From Bombardia bombarda (Eukaryota > Ascomycota > Sordariomycetes > Sordariales > Lasiosphaeriaceae): a stretch of DNA of 64,000 nucleotides. Below, in pieces: positions 36,042 to 49,279 of this stretch. The stretch covers positions 1,116,001 to 1,180,000 of the forward strand of contig JAULSR010000008.1 in the NCBI GenBank assembly GCA_030512295.1. The letters are read 5' to 3'. The notes under the pieces are model-generated. The model was not told where the DNA came from. It saw nothing but the letters and a program-made list of their open reading frames with translations, and made no database searches. Position 1 is the stretch's first letter. Every line of letters begins with the position of its first letter. The position numbers and the translations under genes are program-made.

Positions 36042-36057
36042 CCCCCCCCCCCCCCCT
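36042..36057. repeat. poly-C tract
   Basis: Sixteen consecutive C lie in the 3' flank of the kelch gene. Similar long C/G runs occur at 2954-2968 (pfkA intron) and near 41290. Confidence 0.9.
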
Positions 36058-36139
36058 CCCAAAAAAAATAAAAATAAATGAATATTACAGTTGTTTACAA
36101 CAAACAACAAGAGCAGTAGCAGCTTGAGAGGCTTAGCTT

Positions 36140-39100
36140 TTACTTTGCCTGCCTAGGACCGTCAGGGTTGCTGTCGTCGAGACGTTTCCGCCAATGAGCC
36201 AAGCTTTCACTCAACCCTAAACTGGCATGCTCATCCTTCTTGACCGCCACCGCCGCCGGCGGGTTTGGATCCAAGTCAAACGTGTTGCTCAGCCGATAGT
36301 TCTTGCTGGTAGTCTCCCAATGGCTCCGGAGCGTCTCGAGCTCGTTGGCCAGGTTGTCGAGGGCAGTGCTGTTTCTAACATCTTCCATGCCCACGCCACC
36401 ATATATACTTTCGGTCTCGCTTGACTCTTGCCGAGAGTGGCCCATCATGGGGTTCGCTGCCGTGGGGGTTGCCACCGAGCCGATCGTTTCCGAGCCCAGA
36501 CTCGGCACTTGCTTGCTGCGCCTGCGGTAGCTGTCCACGCTGAACTCGACCTGGTCGAGGAGCGAGCTGACCTTCTGCTCTGCCTCCTGAGCCCTGTCTT
36601 CCAACAATGTATTCTCCTGCTGCAGCTGCTCGAAGTCTTTCCTAGAGCCATCAAGACGGCGATTCGCTTCCTCGTTGCTCTTGGCGGCCGAATCACGTTC
36701 CCGCCGGGCATCAGCCAATTCCTGCCGGATAGAATGCATCTGCTTTTCAAGCTGTGCCGCCGTGTCCTCCACCTCAACCTGCAATTCGTCAATCCGCGCC
36801 TGCAGACCTTGGCGTTGAGTCTCCCAGTCAGCGGGAGCGGTATTTGCGGCGGCATTGCCACTCTCAAGTTTATCCTCCAGCTCAACCAGCTGCTCCTTGA
36901 GGCGGGTGTTTTCGGCCTTGTAGCGTGAAATCTGCTCCTTAAGCTGCTTCAACATCTTCTCAGTACCCTTGACGTAGTGTACGGCCGACTGATAATCGTT
37001 CTCGAGCTGGGCGAGTTTCTCGCGGTATGCTGTCTCCGCTTCCTGCGCTTGTTGTGCAGCCATGGATTTGCTTTCTTCATGTGCAGCCTGGGCGGCGACG
37101 AGATGCTGCTCAAGCTCGCGCAGCCGCATCTGCTCTGGCGAGCCCCCACGTGAGCCCCCTCGTGGGCTACCGTCCCGGGGGCTACCGAGGCCGCGTGCGC
37201 GTGCGGCCGACGTTGGCGAGATGCCACGTTCGCTTAGGATATTCTTGAGTGTGTTATATTGGACCAGCATAGCATTGGTCTCGAGTTGTGATTGGGCCAA
37301 CTGCTGCTTCAAGTCGGAGTTTGCGGCTTGCAGAGATTGTGTCTCCCTCAGAGCGTTCTGAAGTTGGCGGCGGATGGAAACACCCTCGCGACTGGCTTGC
37401 TCTTGATACGCCTCCAGGCCGGCAATTCGCTCTTCTGCACCTCGCAACCTGTCCGATGCACTGTCTGCCTCTTGTTGGTATTTCCTGACCAGAGCATTGG
37501 CAGCACTCAGCTGGCCTTCGAGAGCCGCGATGCGATCGGAGTCAGCTTTGTTCGTGTTGCTAACATCCCTTGTGGATAGCTTATCCAAACCAGATATCAG
37601 TGCGTGACGGTGCAGCCGCGCCTCATTGGCATGTTGTTCTGCCACCTCCTCTGTATCTCTCAAGCGCTGAGCGGCTACAACAAGTTCTGCCGTCCGCGCT
37701 TCATGCTCCCCTTTGAGTTTGTTAAGTTTCGCTTCTGCCTTTTCTCTGAGCGCTCGCTCTTCATCGAGCTTTCGTTCGAGTAGCGTCTTCGACTCGGTAG
37801 AGGCAGCCACGGCGTCACGCAAAGACATAAAAGTCCTCTTGTCCTCCTTCGTAGTTTCAAGGGAATCGTTATACTTGTCCTCGAGCTCGTCTTTATTGAT
37901 ACGTAGCATCTGTACGGTTGCGATAGCTTCTGCTGCGGCGACCGACTGCTCTCGTGCCTCTCGTTGGGCCATATGTAACTTTGCTTTCAAGCGTTCTACT
38001 TCAGAAGAATTCTGCTGCTTGTAGTTTTCAAGCTCAGCCATCCTCTTCTGAGCTACGTTAGTGGTATCATCCGCCAGCTTCCGTGCTCTTTTTTCTGCCT
38101 CGATCTCGGCGTTCATGCGCTCTAGCCGATCCTGGAGGTCCTTCTGAGCATTGAGAGCGTTGCCGAGCTTCCTGCTCATCTCACCCGCGCGAAGATCCGT
38201 GTTTCTTTCGTTGTCGAGCTGTGGCGTACTTGAGGCGGTTCCCGTCCTGGCAGCTAGTTTAGCCTTGGCATAGATGGCTTCTTGGATAGCAGCATCTCGT
38301 TGTTTCTCAGCCTCTGCTATCTGTTCAGCAGCAAGTGCGGCCTGTTTGTCGACGGAAGTCTGCACATTCGAAAGCTCTGTTCGCATGGCTAGGAGAGCCT
38401 CAATCAGGGGCTTGTCATCGTCGTCAAACGTCCCTGCAGCTCGACTATCCAGAACTGGACTGAGCGACGCATTGGGCAGGTATCCGGCTTTCCGTGCCAG
38501 CTCCAGCTCCGAGGCGAACCAAGCATTGCGACTCCTTGCAGCATCGAGCTCTTTAAGCAGCGTAACAGTTTGAGAATTCCTTTGTGAAGATTTTTTAGAA
38601 ATGGGGTTGCTGGTCTGTCTTGTGGGTGGGGGTGGAGAAGAGGGTCGATTTACGACTTGCTTCAGAGTTGATTCTGCAGAGCTATCAACACCGCGAGCTT
38701 GCTTTGGCGGCCTCAGCTTTGATTCTTCGGCAACGATTGCTTCAGCTTGTCGTGAGCCAGATCTCCCGGGATGCTGTTGGGTTGGAGTTCGCCTTCCATT
38801 AGCAGTGGGAGTCTCCCCTTCTCTGGACACAGGATGTTGCTGCAATACGGGTGATTGGGCAGGAGAACCCTTCTGAAGGCCGGACCTTTCTGCAAACATA
38901 TTTTTCGCTCTGATGGCTGCTGGGTTAATTGCTGGTTTTGGCGCTTGACCCTGAGGCGGGGGCCCGATAGACGCGAGTGGCGGTGCAGGCTTAGGAAGCT
39001 TCGAAACACCATTTGGGGGACCGACGGGTGGGGGGACATCAACACCATTTGGAGATCTTTGTCCATTAGGGCCAATTAGTGGGCTGATCTCTCGAGTGGT

Positions 39101-40927
39101 CGTCCCGATCAGTCTCTTAGAGTCAGCCGGCCCTGCTGAGCCATCGCGCACAGGCATACTCCGGCCAACATTCTGAGCTGCGATATCGCTGGGTCGCCGG
39201 GTTGCAGTAGTCTTCTGAGCATCTTGGTTGGCTTGAAAATCTGTCGGATATCGTATCTTGGATGTATCCAGGCAATAGACCAAGGCTAGATCATTCACAG
39301 CGATTGTGGCAGAACTGGGCTCGCCTCCTATGACGACAACCATCTTATCAACAGCAGTCATACTATGACCAGATCGTGCAGATGGAGACGGTCCCATGTT
39401 CTGAAAAGTGTACCAACGACGAGAGGTGATTCGGAAAGCGGCCAGATCGCCAAGATCCGAACCTTCTTCTGTCCGGCCTCCGAAGATGTACATGACATCG
39501 TCGACCAGTGCGGCTGCATGACCTTCTCGCGGAACGGGAATGTAGCCTATACAGTCCAGCTGAGTCCAGGAATTTGTCACAGGGTCGTAACACCACATAT
39601 CGTTAAACCACTGGAAACCATTTGTACCACCGAATCTAGTCAAAGTTTTAGTATCTACTTGAAGAGTGAGCGAAGAAAAGGCACTTACAGGTACATCTTA
39701 TCGTTGTAGGCTATCATCGAATGGTTTGTTCTTGCTGGTGGGATTTTTCCTTGTGACGGGCTTGCGGTGTCGCTATTTTGAATGAGCAGTTCCCACTGGT
39801 TGTTGGGCATCTGTAACTGATTTAGGTCAAAGGCTGCCAGATCGTTCATGAAATACCCTTCCACTTGACCGCCAAAAACGTATATCTTTGACCTGAGGAT
39901 GTTCAAGGAGTGACCGTAGCGGCCTGCTGGCCGTGTCCCGGATGGCAAAGCTCTGGACCACTGCCTTGTCGATGTATTCAGGAGATAAAGCGTCTCATCG
40001 AGGACATCGGATTCGTCATTCTTGGTATCTCCGCCGTAGACAATGAAGGCATTCCCAACTAGTAGACTTGCATGTCCAACTCTTGGGCCTGGCCCCTCGG
40101 CAGTAGTCAAAAGTGGGTAGCAAGCCATAGTGCCGCCAGCCTCAATCAACCACAGGTCGCCCTTAACCGTGGAGCTGTTGATAAGACCGCCCATGACATA
40201 GATATCGCCCTCCTTGGACGACACCGAATTGACTGCGGCGCCATATCGTGGGAATGGACTGGGATGCGGCGAGGTGTAAGTCAGCCTCCGCTGCGACCAT
40301 GGATATAGGGAGGCGATCGGATATGGTGTCTGTGTAGGGGGACTCGGGCCATTGCGGAACTGTAATAAGCTCTTAGTTAGACATAATGTTCGACCTTAAA
40401 ACAAGGTGTCGGCATGGGTTGGATGGGGGTTAGTGAAGATGGAGGCTCACCGGCAAGTCGCTTGGCTGTTGTAGTTGCTGCTGTTGTAGTTGCTGCTGTT
40501 GTAGTTGCTGCTGTTGTAGTTGCTGGTGTTGTTGTAGCTGCTGGTGTTGTTGTTGCTGCTGGTGTTGTTGTTGCTGCTGGTGTTGTTGTTGCTGCTGGTG
40601 TTGTTGTTGCTGCTGGTGTTGTTGTTGCTGCTGGTGTTGTTGCTGATGCTGTTGTTGCTGCAATTGTGGTTGTTGCATCTGGGGCGGAGTTTGCTGTTGT
40701 GATTGCTCCAGACTCTGACCTAGCTGACGGGCATAGCCCTGATCTGGGCTCCCCACACTACCGTCATTATCGAGAGAGTTCAGACTGCCGGTCGGTGTTG
40801 ACCGCGAGCCCTTCTCCTCTCTAATGCGCGACGCCGCGCTGTGAACAGATGACCCAGAGCCCGGAGGCCCATCTCGACTCGCTAGCGTTCTGTCCTGATT
40901 CTTCTTGGACTTAAAAAGAAACGCCAT
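36140..40927 (-). CDS. kelA: Tea1/KelA-type kelch and coiled-coil polarity protein
   Basis: In Schizosaccharomyces Tea1, and in Aspergillus KelA/TeaB, this protein is carried on microtubule plus ends to growing tips, where it marks the site of polar growth. Exons 40927-40451, 40359-39689 and 39635-36140 give 1547 residues. Residues 80-157 are a Gln/His repeat. Kelch blades follow at about residues 185-500, with repeated IYVMGG, FIVYGG, IYVFGG, YLFGGTNG, MYIFGG and VVVIGG cores. The segment SQTVTLLKELDAARSRNAWF near residue 690 starts the conserved part of the tail. From about 780 to 1470 the protein is a long heptad-rich coiled coil. The ATG at 40927 opens MAFLFKSKK, as in relatives; another ATG nine bases upstream adds only three residues. 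It is divergent from Kog1 across 3.6 kb. Confidence 0.92.
40462..40690 (-). repeat. CAA/CAG/CAC coding repeat (Gln/His tract)
   Basis: On the coding strand the DNA repeats CAACAGCAACAACAC-like units that encode the (Q)5H repeats of the kelch protein, then units of CAACTACAACAG (QLQQ). The repeat unit is about 18 bp in the middle, so it is prone to length change. Confidence 0.92.
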
Positions 40928-43900
40928 GACCACCAATCTCTAAAGCCAGTCGTCGGGCAGCCGCGTCGCGTGCTTGGGCGGTTTGGGAATGCGCCGTGAA
41001 GCCCGCTTGGTTTTGGCCGTGTCGCCTTGTCGCCGTGTCGCTTGCGGTCGCTTCACTCAATTGACCCGAGTAAGCAAAGCGTTGGGGGTCGGTCGGGATC
41101 GGAGAGTGGGTGGTGGAGCGTTGAAGCAGACACCAATCGACTAGCTGGAGGGAGCAGACACACGCAAGCCAAAAAGGGAGTCGACACTCGAGTTTGGAGA
41201 TGGCTGGGAAAGCATCGGTCTGGTGGGCGACAGACAGGCCTTCGAATTTCTGTTCGAATTCTTGCTTTTTTTTTCTTTCCCCTTTTGGAGGGGGGGGGGG
41301 GTGGTCGGTCCCTGTCAGCCCAGCACAATCGCCCCCAAAAAAGACTATTAGCTTCGCGGAGGATAGTAACTCGATATTCAGCAAGATATTTTAAAGGGAA
41401 GAGATCGTAAGTCCAGTCAAAGGGTCGGCGGGGAAGGAGAGTTTGATTATCGTAAAATCAATGCGTCATGTTAGGTACGATGGAGTTGATGACTAAAATC
41501 CATCTCGTCTGCAAATAACTGTGCAAGGCAAGGTCGGGTGCAGCAGGCAAGCAGGTGCGGCGATGGGGGGACAGTCTATGTGTACGGAGGAACTGCCCGG
41601 GCTGGCGGAAAGGCAACAGAACACCTAAGGTACCTGCTGCCACTACTGGTTTAGCGGAGGCCGGGACCTGACAAAGGGGCGTTTCTCAAGGTACCTGCTG
41701 ATGCAAGCACTTCCCGTCACCCATCACCAAGGCCAGCGAATCCTGGTCGGTTATTTCCATGGACAACCGACCCACTCTCCTGCTTCTGAAGTTGGGAAGC
41801 TACCTTGCGCACCCTGCAGACTACTAGGCTAACGCTTCTGCACACTAGGAGTTCGCAGGCAGGACAGTTACTTCCAGGTTGGTTACTCTAGCACCAAATG
41901 GCGCAGGGCAGCAGCACCGAGGCGCTGTTAGCGGATCTGCTCCTCCGGACAAAACCGTAATGATACTATTAAAATGGGGCTACCTGAGACTGGAATGCAT
42001 ATAGCTGAATGTCCTCGGTCTGCAAGATAAAAGGCCTTGAGATACTCCCAGCAGAAACCTCATAGGTATATGTATTTCGATGCTCCACCTTGCAGCGATG
42101 CAGACCAAGGCCTGAACACCCATCTTGAGCCGACCGTCTCTCACCGTCTCACGCCCGTCGAGTTGAGGAGATTAGGATGATCACTCCCGGTACTTCGTAC
42201 GCACCATCACATAAGTACTGATGCAACCAAAAACTGTTGTGCTCTAGAAAATCTCAGCTTCGGCCAAACAAGAGACTTTCTGCCTGACGATCACTTGGCC
42301 ATGCCCTAGAGCAACCCCAAGTCACCCTTCCTTCGTAGATTTTCAGATGGGGAGTGCGCATGCGCAGCAGAATTACTACTATAAACCAACGACTCTGGCC
42401 GGGCTGAGGCAAGCTGAGGCACAACTGACCAGTACTCCCAAGAACAAGTTATAGGTCACCATGATGGGATGATGCGAACACAAAAACGATAAATTTGGCT
42501 AGCCGCCGCCTCCGCTCCCGTACGTACACTAGGTGCCTTATTAGCGCGTCATTTTTGCGCCCGTGTCCCCTTTTGTGGGCCATGTCGGACCCCAGTCTCG
42601 CTGTTTCATGCTTCTTAAGCTTTGCTGCACGAATCGCTGACACCTCCCCCAACTTCCCCCTGAGTGAGGGGCACAGAACAGGCGAAGTCCTTCAGCCTAG
42701 GCTGCATCTTTCCTGGAAAGCAAACTGACCGAAGACCTGCCTGTCATTGGACTGCAAAACAAGAATCGCAATGGGCACTCGCTCATCCATACCCAGGTAA
42801 TTATTGCCTCTGAATCTGGTGTATGGGGAATGATCTGTCTTCGACTTGTTGATGGATATGAAACCCAACCTGCCAGTTCATCATTTTCTTTTTCATGGGC
42901 CGCGCCGGCTCCAATTTTATGCGCATGGCCTTTTGGAACTGCGTCTCCAAGGGGGCACATTTCCATACAACGATACCTTAACGTATATAGGGCAACGACG
43001 TACCTAAGCTAAGGTATTCGTGTACCATGTCCATAACACGTGCAACGACCGTCTGAAGTTCAGGGTCACGAAGCTACTAGGCAGAAGTGAAGGAAGGACT
43101 TGGTGTCACCAAGTGGCACTGTCAATGAGAAGCCCCAATCAGTCAATCGAGGGATGAAAAGTCGGCAGACACAAGTATGCAGTCAACCGCAATGAGGTCA
43201 AGTGACGATTTCACATTGAAACAAGAGCGGCTCGAAACATCTTTTTGGATATGTGGCTGCCTCCACACCTTACCCAATTTGCCGTTACCCACCAAACCGA
43301 GGGCCGGTCTCCACGATAACGGTGGGTTTCGTGCTCGAATGTTTCCCAAGACTGCGGGAAGGGTGCCAACCTACCTACTTGGATCTTACTTCACAGCGCA
43401 AATCACTGATCTGAACAACGCCTTCACTATTTGCTAAACGAATTGACAACCATTTGACACATCCTCATTACCTAAGGTAATTACCTGAGACACCTATGCA
43501 CACTTTGAGGCAGTGTATGGAGTCGTGATCTTCCTGTAGATAAGGCAGCTTGTACATTGCAATACGTCGATTGCTCTACCTGCCAATTCAAGTCGCTATC
43601 AATGCAACTGCGTGCTTCCAGTCAAATTTATAGGGGACCAATTTCCAAACCCGCAGCGGAGGTCCCAATGGGGCTCGAGGCTGCCGTCGCCCGTGCTGCC
43701 CGTGCTGTCCGTGCTGCACACCTAGTCCTCCTCATTGACGGATGCTCCCTTGATCGGGTTTGGGCTTGGTGTCTAAACTGTAATATTAAAGCAGTGTTTA
43801 GTTGGTGTTTAGTTGGGATCACCGTCGAAGCGAAGGCTATTGCAATCGTTTCATTTTTAGGTAATAACGAATGTTCAGTACGTCAATCAGTGCACTGATC

Positions 43901-44533
43901 TTAGACCCGCGCACTGCACCTAGGTCACACACATCCAGGGAAGGGCAGGTCCCAAGGCGGTTATTAGTTTCCGGCATATAGTAAGCCCTGTCGGTGCTAG
44001 TGCCAGGCAGTTCAGTCGGCCTTAGCGCTTTGGACTCATTGGAGCTAGCCTTTTGACGAGTGTCGTGCAGCACCCACCGCCCGTCGCCCGCCGCCCGTAA
44101 CCTGTCGATACCAGTCGATACCAAGTCGATACCAGTCGATACCAGTCGATACCAGTCGATACCAGTCGATCGATACCAGTCGATACCAGTCGATACCAGT
44201 CGAGGGCAAACTCGATCACAACTGGGTATATTCAGTGGTTCAACAGACCAGAACAGGCAGGCAATCGTGTCGTCGCATCGGCACCATCGCCGCTACCTCC
44301 CACAACACCATCGTCACCTACCACAGCCTCGCCTCTTGACGTCTCGCAAGACCGCATCAGACCAACCTCACCGCCACAACCTACACATCATAACCAAAAG
44401 GCAAAGGCAAGCGCGGCGCGCCCCATCGAGTTTCCCGGCTTGGCCGTGGCCCTTTTGGCCTCGCACCTGTGTACGAGGAAGACAGCCAGCCTTGTCCCTC
44501 GAGACCATGACCGCCCGTCCGCTGTAGCACAAC
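40928..44533. promoter_or_regulatory. 3.6-kb divergent intergenic region, kelA / KOG1
   Basis: No supported gene lies between the two start codons. The region contains a run of about 13 G at 41290-41302 and the GATACCAGTC minisatellite at 44103-44203. Such a long divergent region in an otherwise compact window may hold long 5' leaders or an unrecognised non-coding RNA; nothing specific is seen. Confidence 0.5.
44103..44203. repeat. GATACCAGTC decamer minisatellite
   Basis: About ten direct copies of GATACCAGTC occur, with one copy carrying an extra A and one carrying an extra CGAT. It lies 330 bp before the KOG1 start, probably in promoter or 5' leader. Confidence 0.9.
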
Positions 44534-47500
44534 ATGACCGCTCTTTCCCTCCAGCCCCCTCCCACCGGCCACGGCCAGAGCGTGGCCCACCGTCCGAGAG
44601 CCACTCCTTCGCTCTTGACTGCTTCATCTCTCTCTCGCAACCCCAGCCCTGCCCCGCGCCAGCACGCTCTCGCCATGTCGCATCTCCGGGCTCAGTACGC
44701 CGAGGCCCCCTCCTCTTCTCGCGCTGAGACGAACGGGATAAACGGGCACACCCACACTGTGTCGCCAGCTCAGCCCGCTCCGAGGCCGAAGCGCCCCAGT
44801 GTTAATGGAAGAACAAAGTCTGAGTCGCCTGCTTCGGCATCCCGACGGCCACAGAGCGCGTCTGGGAGCAGGCAGGGCACTCTGATCAATCACACCAACA
44901 GAGCCATTAGCGACGACGGCCATGCCTCCGCTGTCGCGCAACCCCCCAGCCACCCTTGCTCAGGTCCAAGAGCGAGCATGGTTTGCGCCACGACGACACT
45001 GACCATGACCCGGTTGTCGAAGAGGACCCGGTTGTCGAAGAGGACCCGGTTGTTGAAGAGGACCCGGTTGTTGAAGAGGACCCGGTTGTTGAAGAGAACC
45101 CGATTATCCCAATTATTGAAGAGGTCATTTTCGAGTGGGGTGCGAAACACGGCTTCGAGGATCATTACCAGTCCGAAGACATCATCACACAATTGGCAAA
45201 AGTAAGTCGCTGTGTTGCTCTCCTCAATAAACCTCGACCTTCTAACGCCGTGTAGAATTGGTTCATGTATTTCACCGAAAAAAGACATGAGAGAGCTGGA
45301 AAACCAAAGTTACTTCCGTTCGAGGTCGAGGACTGGCGAATGCGCGATCGGCTCAAGACGGTATCTGCAGCTCTTGCGGTCTGTCTAAACATTGGTGTCG
45401 ACCCCCCCGATCAACTTAGGACCACCCCCGGTGCCAAGCTCGAGGCCTGGCATGACCCATCGCTCCCTCCAGTATCCAAGGCGCTTGAGACTATCGGCAA
45501 GTGTCTCCAGGCCCAATACGAGACCCTCGCCATCCGGACTCGCTATAAACAATATCTCGACCCATCCGTAGAGGAGACGAAAAAGTTCTGTATGTCCCTG
45601 AGACGAAACGCAAAGGACGAGCGCGTGCTGTTCCATTACAATGGACATGGAGTTCCGAAGCCGACCGCTTCAGGGGAGATATGGGTATTTAACAAAACAT
45701 ACACCCAATACATTCCTGTCTCGATATACGATCTGCAGCAATGGCTTCAGGCTCCTGCGATATTTGTGTGGGACTGCTCTGAGGCTGGCAATATCTTGAA
45801 CAACTTTCACCGTTTTGCTGACAAGCATGAGCAAGAGGAAGAGGAAGCGGCCCTGAAGGACCCAGCTTATGAGAAGGTGAACTATCGCCCCTATATTCAT
45901 CTGGCAGCCTGCGGCGTAAAGGAGAATTTGCCGACAAACCCGCTTCTGCCGGCCGACCTTTTCACATCTTGTCTAACAACCCCAATCGAGATGGCACTCT
46001 GGTTCTTCGTGTTGCAAAATCCGCTCAAAACCCAGCTTACTCCTGAACGGATTAAGAAACTTGGTGGTCGGCTACAAGAACGCCGAACACCTCTCGGAGA
46101 GTTGAATTGGATCTTTACTGCAGTCACGGATACCATCGCATGGACGACTTTACCACGGCACCTGTTTCGCAAATTCTACCGACAGGACTTGATGGGTATG
46201 CACACAGTCCCCTTCTTTGCTTCACTCATACATCGTGCTCCTCGCTAGTATTGCTATTTTTTGACCCTTTACTGACATGTTCGTTGCTAGTTGCGGCTCT
46301 TTTTCGCAACTTCTTGCTTGCGCAGCGCGTTATGCCGGTTTATAAGTGCCATCCTCTGTCATACCCCGAGCTGCCTGATACACGACGGCACCCCCTCTGG
46401 CGCAGCTGGGATCTTGCCGTTGACAGGGTTTTGTCTCAACTGCCCATGCTGGAAAAGAAAGAGGCTGAAGGACTTGAATACGAGTATGTGAACACCAGCT
46501 TCTTCACGGAGCAGCTTACTGCGTTTGAAATCTACTTGGTCAGGGGGGATGCGCTGTCACAGAAGCCCCCCGATCAACTTCCAGTTGTTCTTCAGGTTCT
46601 TTTGAGTCAACAACATCGGCTTCGAGCTTTGATCCTCCTCGGAAGATTCCTGGATCTTGGTCCCTGGGCGGTCCAACTGGCTCTAAATATTGGCATTTTC
46701 CCTTATGTCCTGAAACTTCTTCAGTCAACCGCACACGAGCTGAAGCCTGTCATGGTATTCATCTGGGCCCGCATCCTCGCCGTCGACATTTCTTGCCAAC
46801 AGGACCTTATTAAGGACAGTGGGTACAACTATTTTGTGACTATAATGAAGCCACAGGATTCCTTCCCTGTCGTCGGTATACTTGTTCTGGATGAGCACAA
46901 GGCCATGTGCACATTCATTCTGGCCATGATGTGCAAGAACTTCAAACCCGGTCAGAGCGTCTGCAACTCAACAGAAATCATGACATACTGTCTACGATAT
47001 GCCATTGAACCGGAAAGCAATTTACTCCGACAGTGGTCTTGTCTTTGCATCAGTCAGCTGTGGCAAGATTATCCTGAAGGAAAATGGAGAGGCATTCGAG
47101 AGAACGCCCATCTCAAGCTCTCATTCCTTATCAGGGATCAGTGCCCTGAAGTTCGGGCAGCTATGGTTCACGCAATGACGACATTCCTCGGGATCCCAGA
47201 CTTAACTGATGAAGTATCAAGGATCGAAGAAGGCATTGCCTGGACCATGCTTGAGCTTGCTACGGACGGTAGCCCTATTGTTCGAAAAGAATTGCTAGTC
47301 TTCTTTTCCCACCTTGTTCTGCGTTACGAAAACAAGTTTTTGGTTGCTGCTTACGAGCAGTTGCTAGAGGAGAAGGAGTACCTATCGATCCCTCCTCCTC
47401 AGGACGGGCTGGACCACAAAATGGGGCTTCATTATGCCCGCGAGGAGAACCGCGAACGGGATGGCACGATCAAGCCTGATGCGTACGGAGTAGCACACAA

Positions 47501-49279
47501 CTCTGTATTTGCTGCGTGTTGGAAACACATCAACATTCTGAGTGTAGACCCTCACCCTGAAGTTCAGAGGAGCGCCACTATCATTGTTGACTATGTTCAC
47601 CATGCACTGCTGCGTTCACCTGTCAGTGCACAAGCACGGAACCTCATGGACGAAATTCTCCGGCGCGCTAGGAAAGTGTCGAGAGGCGACATGAGCCAGA
47701 GAAGCAGCGTTTTTGGGACTCACACTGCGGTGGCTCAGCCGATGCCATCCCCCAGTCTTCTTAAACGGACGGCCAGCTACCTCTTCGGCCCCCTCATGGG
47801 AAATACGGAGTACAATCCTCCGAACACATCCACTCCGCCCGCATCCCCGGGGCTACAGAGGACTGCGTCTCAGCGCATCCGTAAGGGCCCCAGCCTCGAT
47901 GCGGCACCGCCCGAGGAAAATGAGCAAATCATTTCACCGGCAAACTATCATGTTGCCAACGAGCCATCGTGTGTGGGCTACAAAGAGCGCAGTCCAACAG
48001 AGTTGCCCAGCCTTCCCTTGCCCAGCACCCTCCTGGACTGGTCGAGTGAGTATTACCGCGAGCCACAGATGAGACCCCAAGAAGCAGAACAGCCTGGGAG
48101 CTTCGAGGACAACGCAAGGCTTTGGCGACGATCGCGAAATGACGCTGTTCTTTTGGAGACACAGCCTCAGAAGACACATGCGAGGACTCACAAGTGGAAC
48201 AAACAAATTGCGGTGATCAACAATGGGTCCCAACCCGCCACGATGATCTTTCACCAATTTGAAGACTTTGTCGCCGTGGCCGATGACGGGAATACCGTTA
48301 ACATCTGGGACTGGAAGCAGGGCGGTCGCAAGAGTCGCTTTTCCAACGGCAACCCAGAAGGCTCCAGAATTTCCGACATAAAATTCATCAACGAGGATGA
48401 CCAGGCCCTCTTGATGACCGGTTCGTCAGATGGCGTCCTACGCATTTATCGCAACTATAACAGCGATGAGAACGTGGAGCTTGCGTCTTCTTGGCGAGCG
48501 TTGACGCACATGGTCCCCTCCAAGGTAAACTCGAACATGATCTTCGAGTGGCAGCAAGTGAACGGTCAGGCCTTGGTGGCAGGCGACGAGCGCCTCATCC
48601 GCATCTGGAACGCCGGCCATGAGATGTGCACCCATGAAATCCCAGCGCGGTCTGGCTCCTGTGTCACAGCGTTGACGTCGGACCAGATGACGGGTAATAT
48701 CTTTGTTGCCGGGTTTGGAGACGGAGCTATCAGGGTATTTGACTCTAGGATAAAGCCGCAAGACGCCATGGTGCGCAAATGGAAGGAGGGCAACAGACAG
48801 TGGATCCGATCGCTGCATATGCAGCGTGGCGGACAAAGGGAGCTGCTCTCTGCCAGCCGCGACGGTGTGGTTCGCTTGTGGGACATTCGCATGGAGAGAT
48901 CGCTCAAGGCGTTCCTGACCACAAAGGATGTGTTAAGGACAGCCAGTACACATGAGCATCTGCCTGTGTTTGCAGTGTAAGTTTTGCCCTTGTTTCCCAT
49001 GGTGGTTATCGCCGCCACCCCCATCTTATTGTTGAGTATTTGTAACTGATTTGAACTTGTTGCAGTGGCACTTCTGCACACCTTGTCAAGATCTTTGACC
49101 TTGACGGCCACGAGCTGTCCCGTCTGCAGCCTTATTCGAGCTTCTTACAAGGCCGGAAGAGCACGCCAATTGTGTCGACTGCCTTCCATCCTCATCAAAT
49201 GGTCTTGGGCTGCGCTGCCCGCGGAGATCGCCACCTGAACGTCTTTACGTGTGGGTCCGAAAAGGTCGGCCCATTTTAA
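44534..49279 (+). CDS. KOG1: Kog1/Raptor, TORC1 subunit (apparent frameshift)
   Basis: Kog1 (Raptor, Mip1) recruits substrates to the TORC1 kinase at the vacuole membrane and couples nutrients to growth. Exons 44534-45201, 45256-46195, 46291-48976 and 49066-49279 give about 1502 residues after repair. The caspase-like N-terminal conserved region is clear: NWFMYFTEKRHE, LFHYNGHGVPKPT and FVWDCSEAGNI. The central HEAT-like region and C-terminal WD40 repeats follow (NTVNIWDWKQ, ERLIRIWNAG, DGVVRLWDIR). In exon 1 the frame breaks at the six-C run at 44942-44947. A seventh C restores QPPQPPLLRSKSEHG and makes the exon fit. Upstream of the core, five perfect DPVVEE repeats lie at 45007-45096. The start at 44534 is the first ATG of the frame; one at 44671 is also possible. 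Confidence 0.93.
45007..45096 (+). repeat. 18-bp coding minisatellite in KOG1 (DPVVEE x5)
   Basis: Five direct copies of an 18-bp unit beginning GACCCGGTTGT encode DPVVEE. Copies 1-2 have GTC and copies 3-5 GTT at the same codon, showing stepwise duplication. Confidence 0.92.

Larger units (their letters stand above)
34697..36139. other. convergent 3' flanks rich in simple repeats
   Basis: The region lies between two convergent genes. It carries a GCC/GCA repeat (35296-35370), a CCA/CAA repeat (about 35513-35570), an 86-bp tandem duplication (35745-35917) and a run of 16 C at 36042-36057. No gene is supported. Confidence 0.6.
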
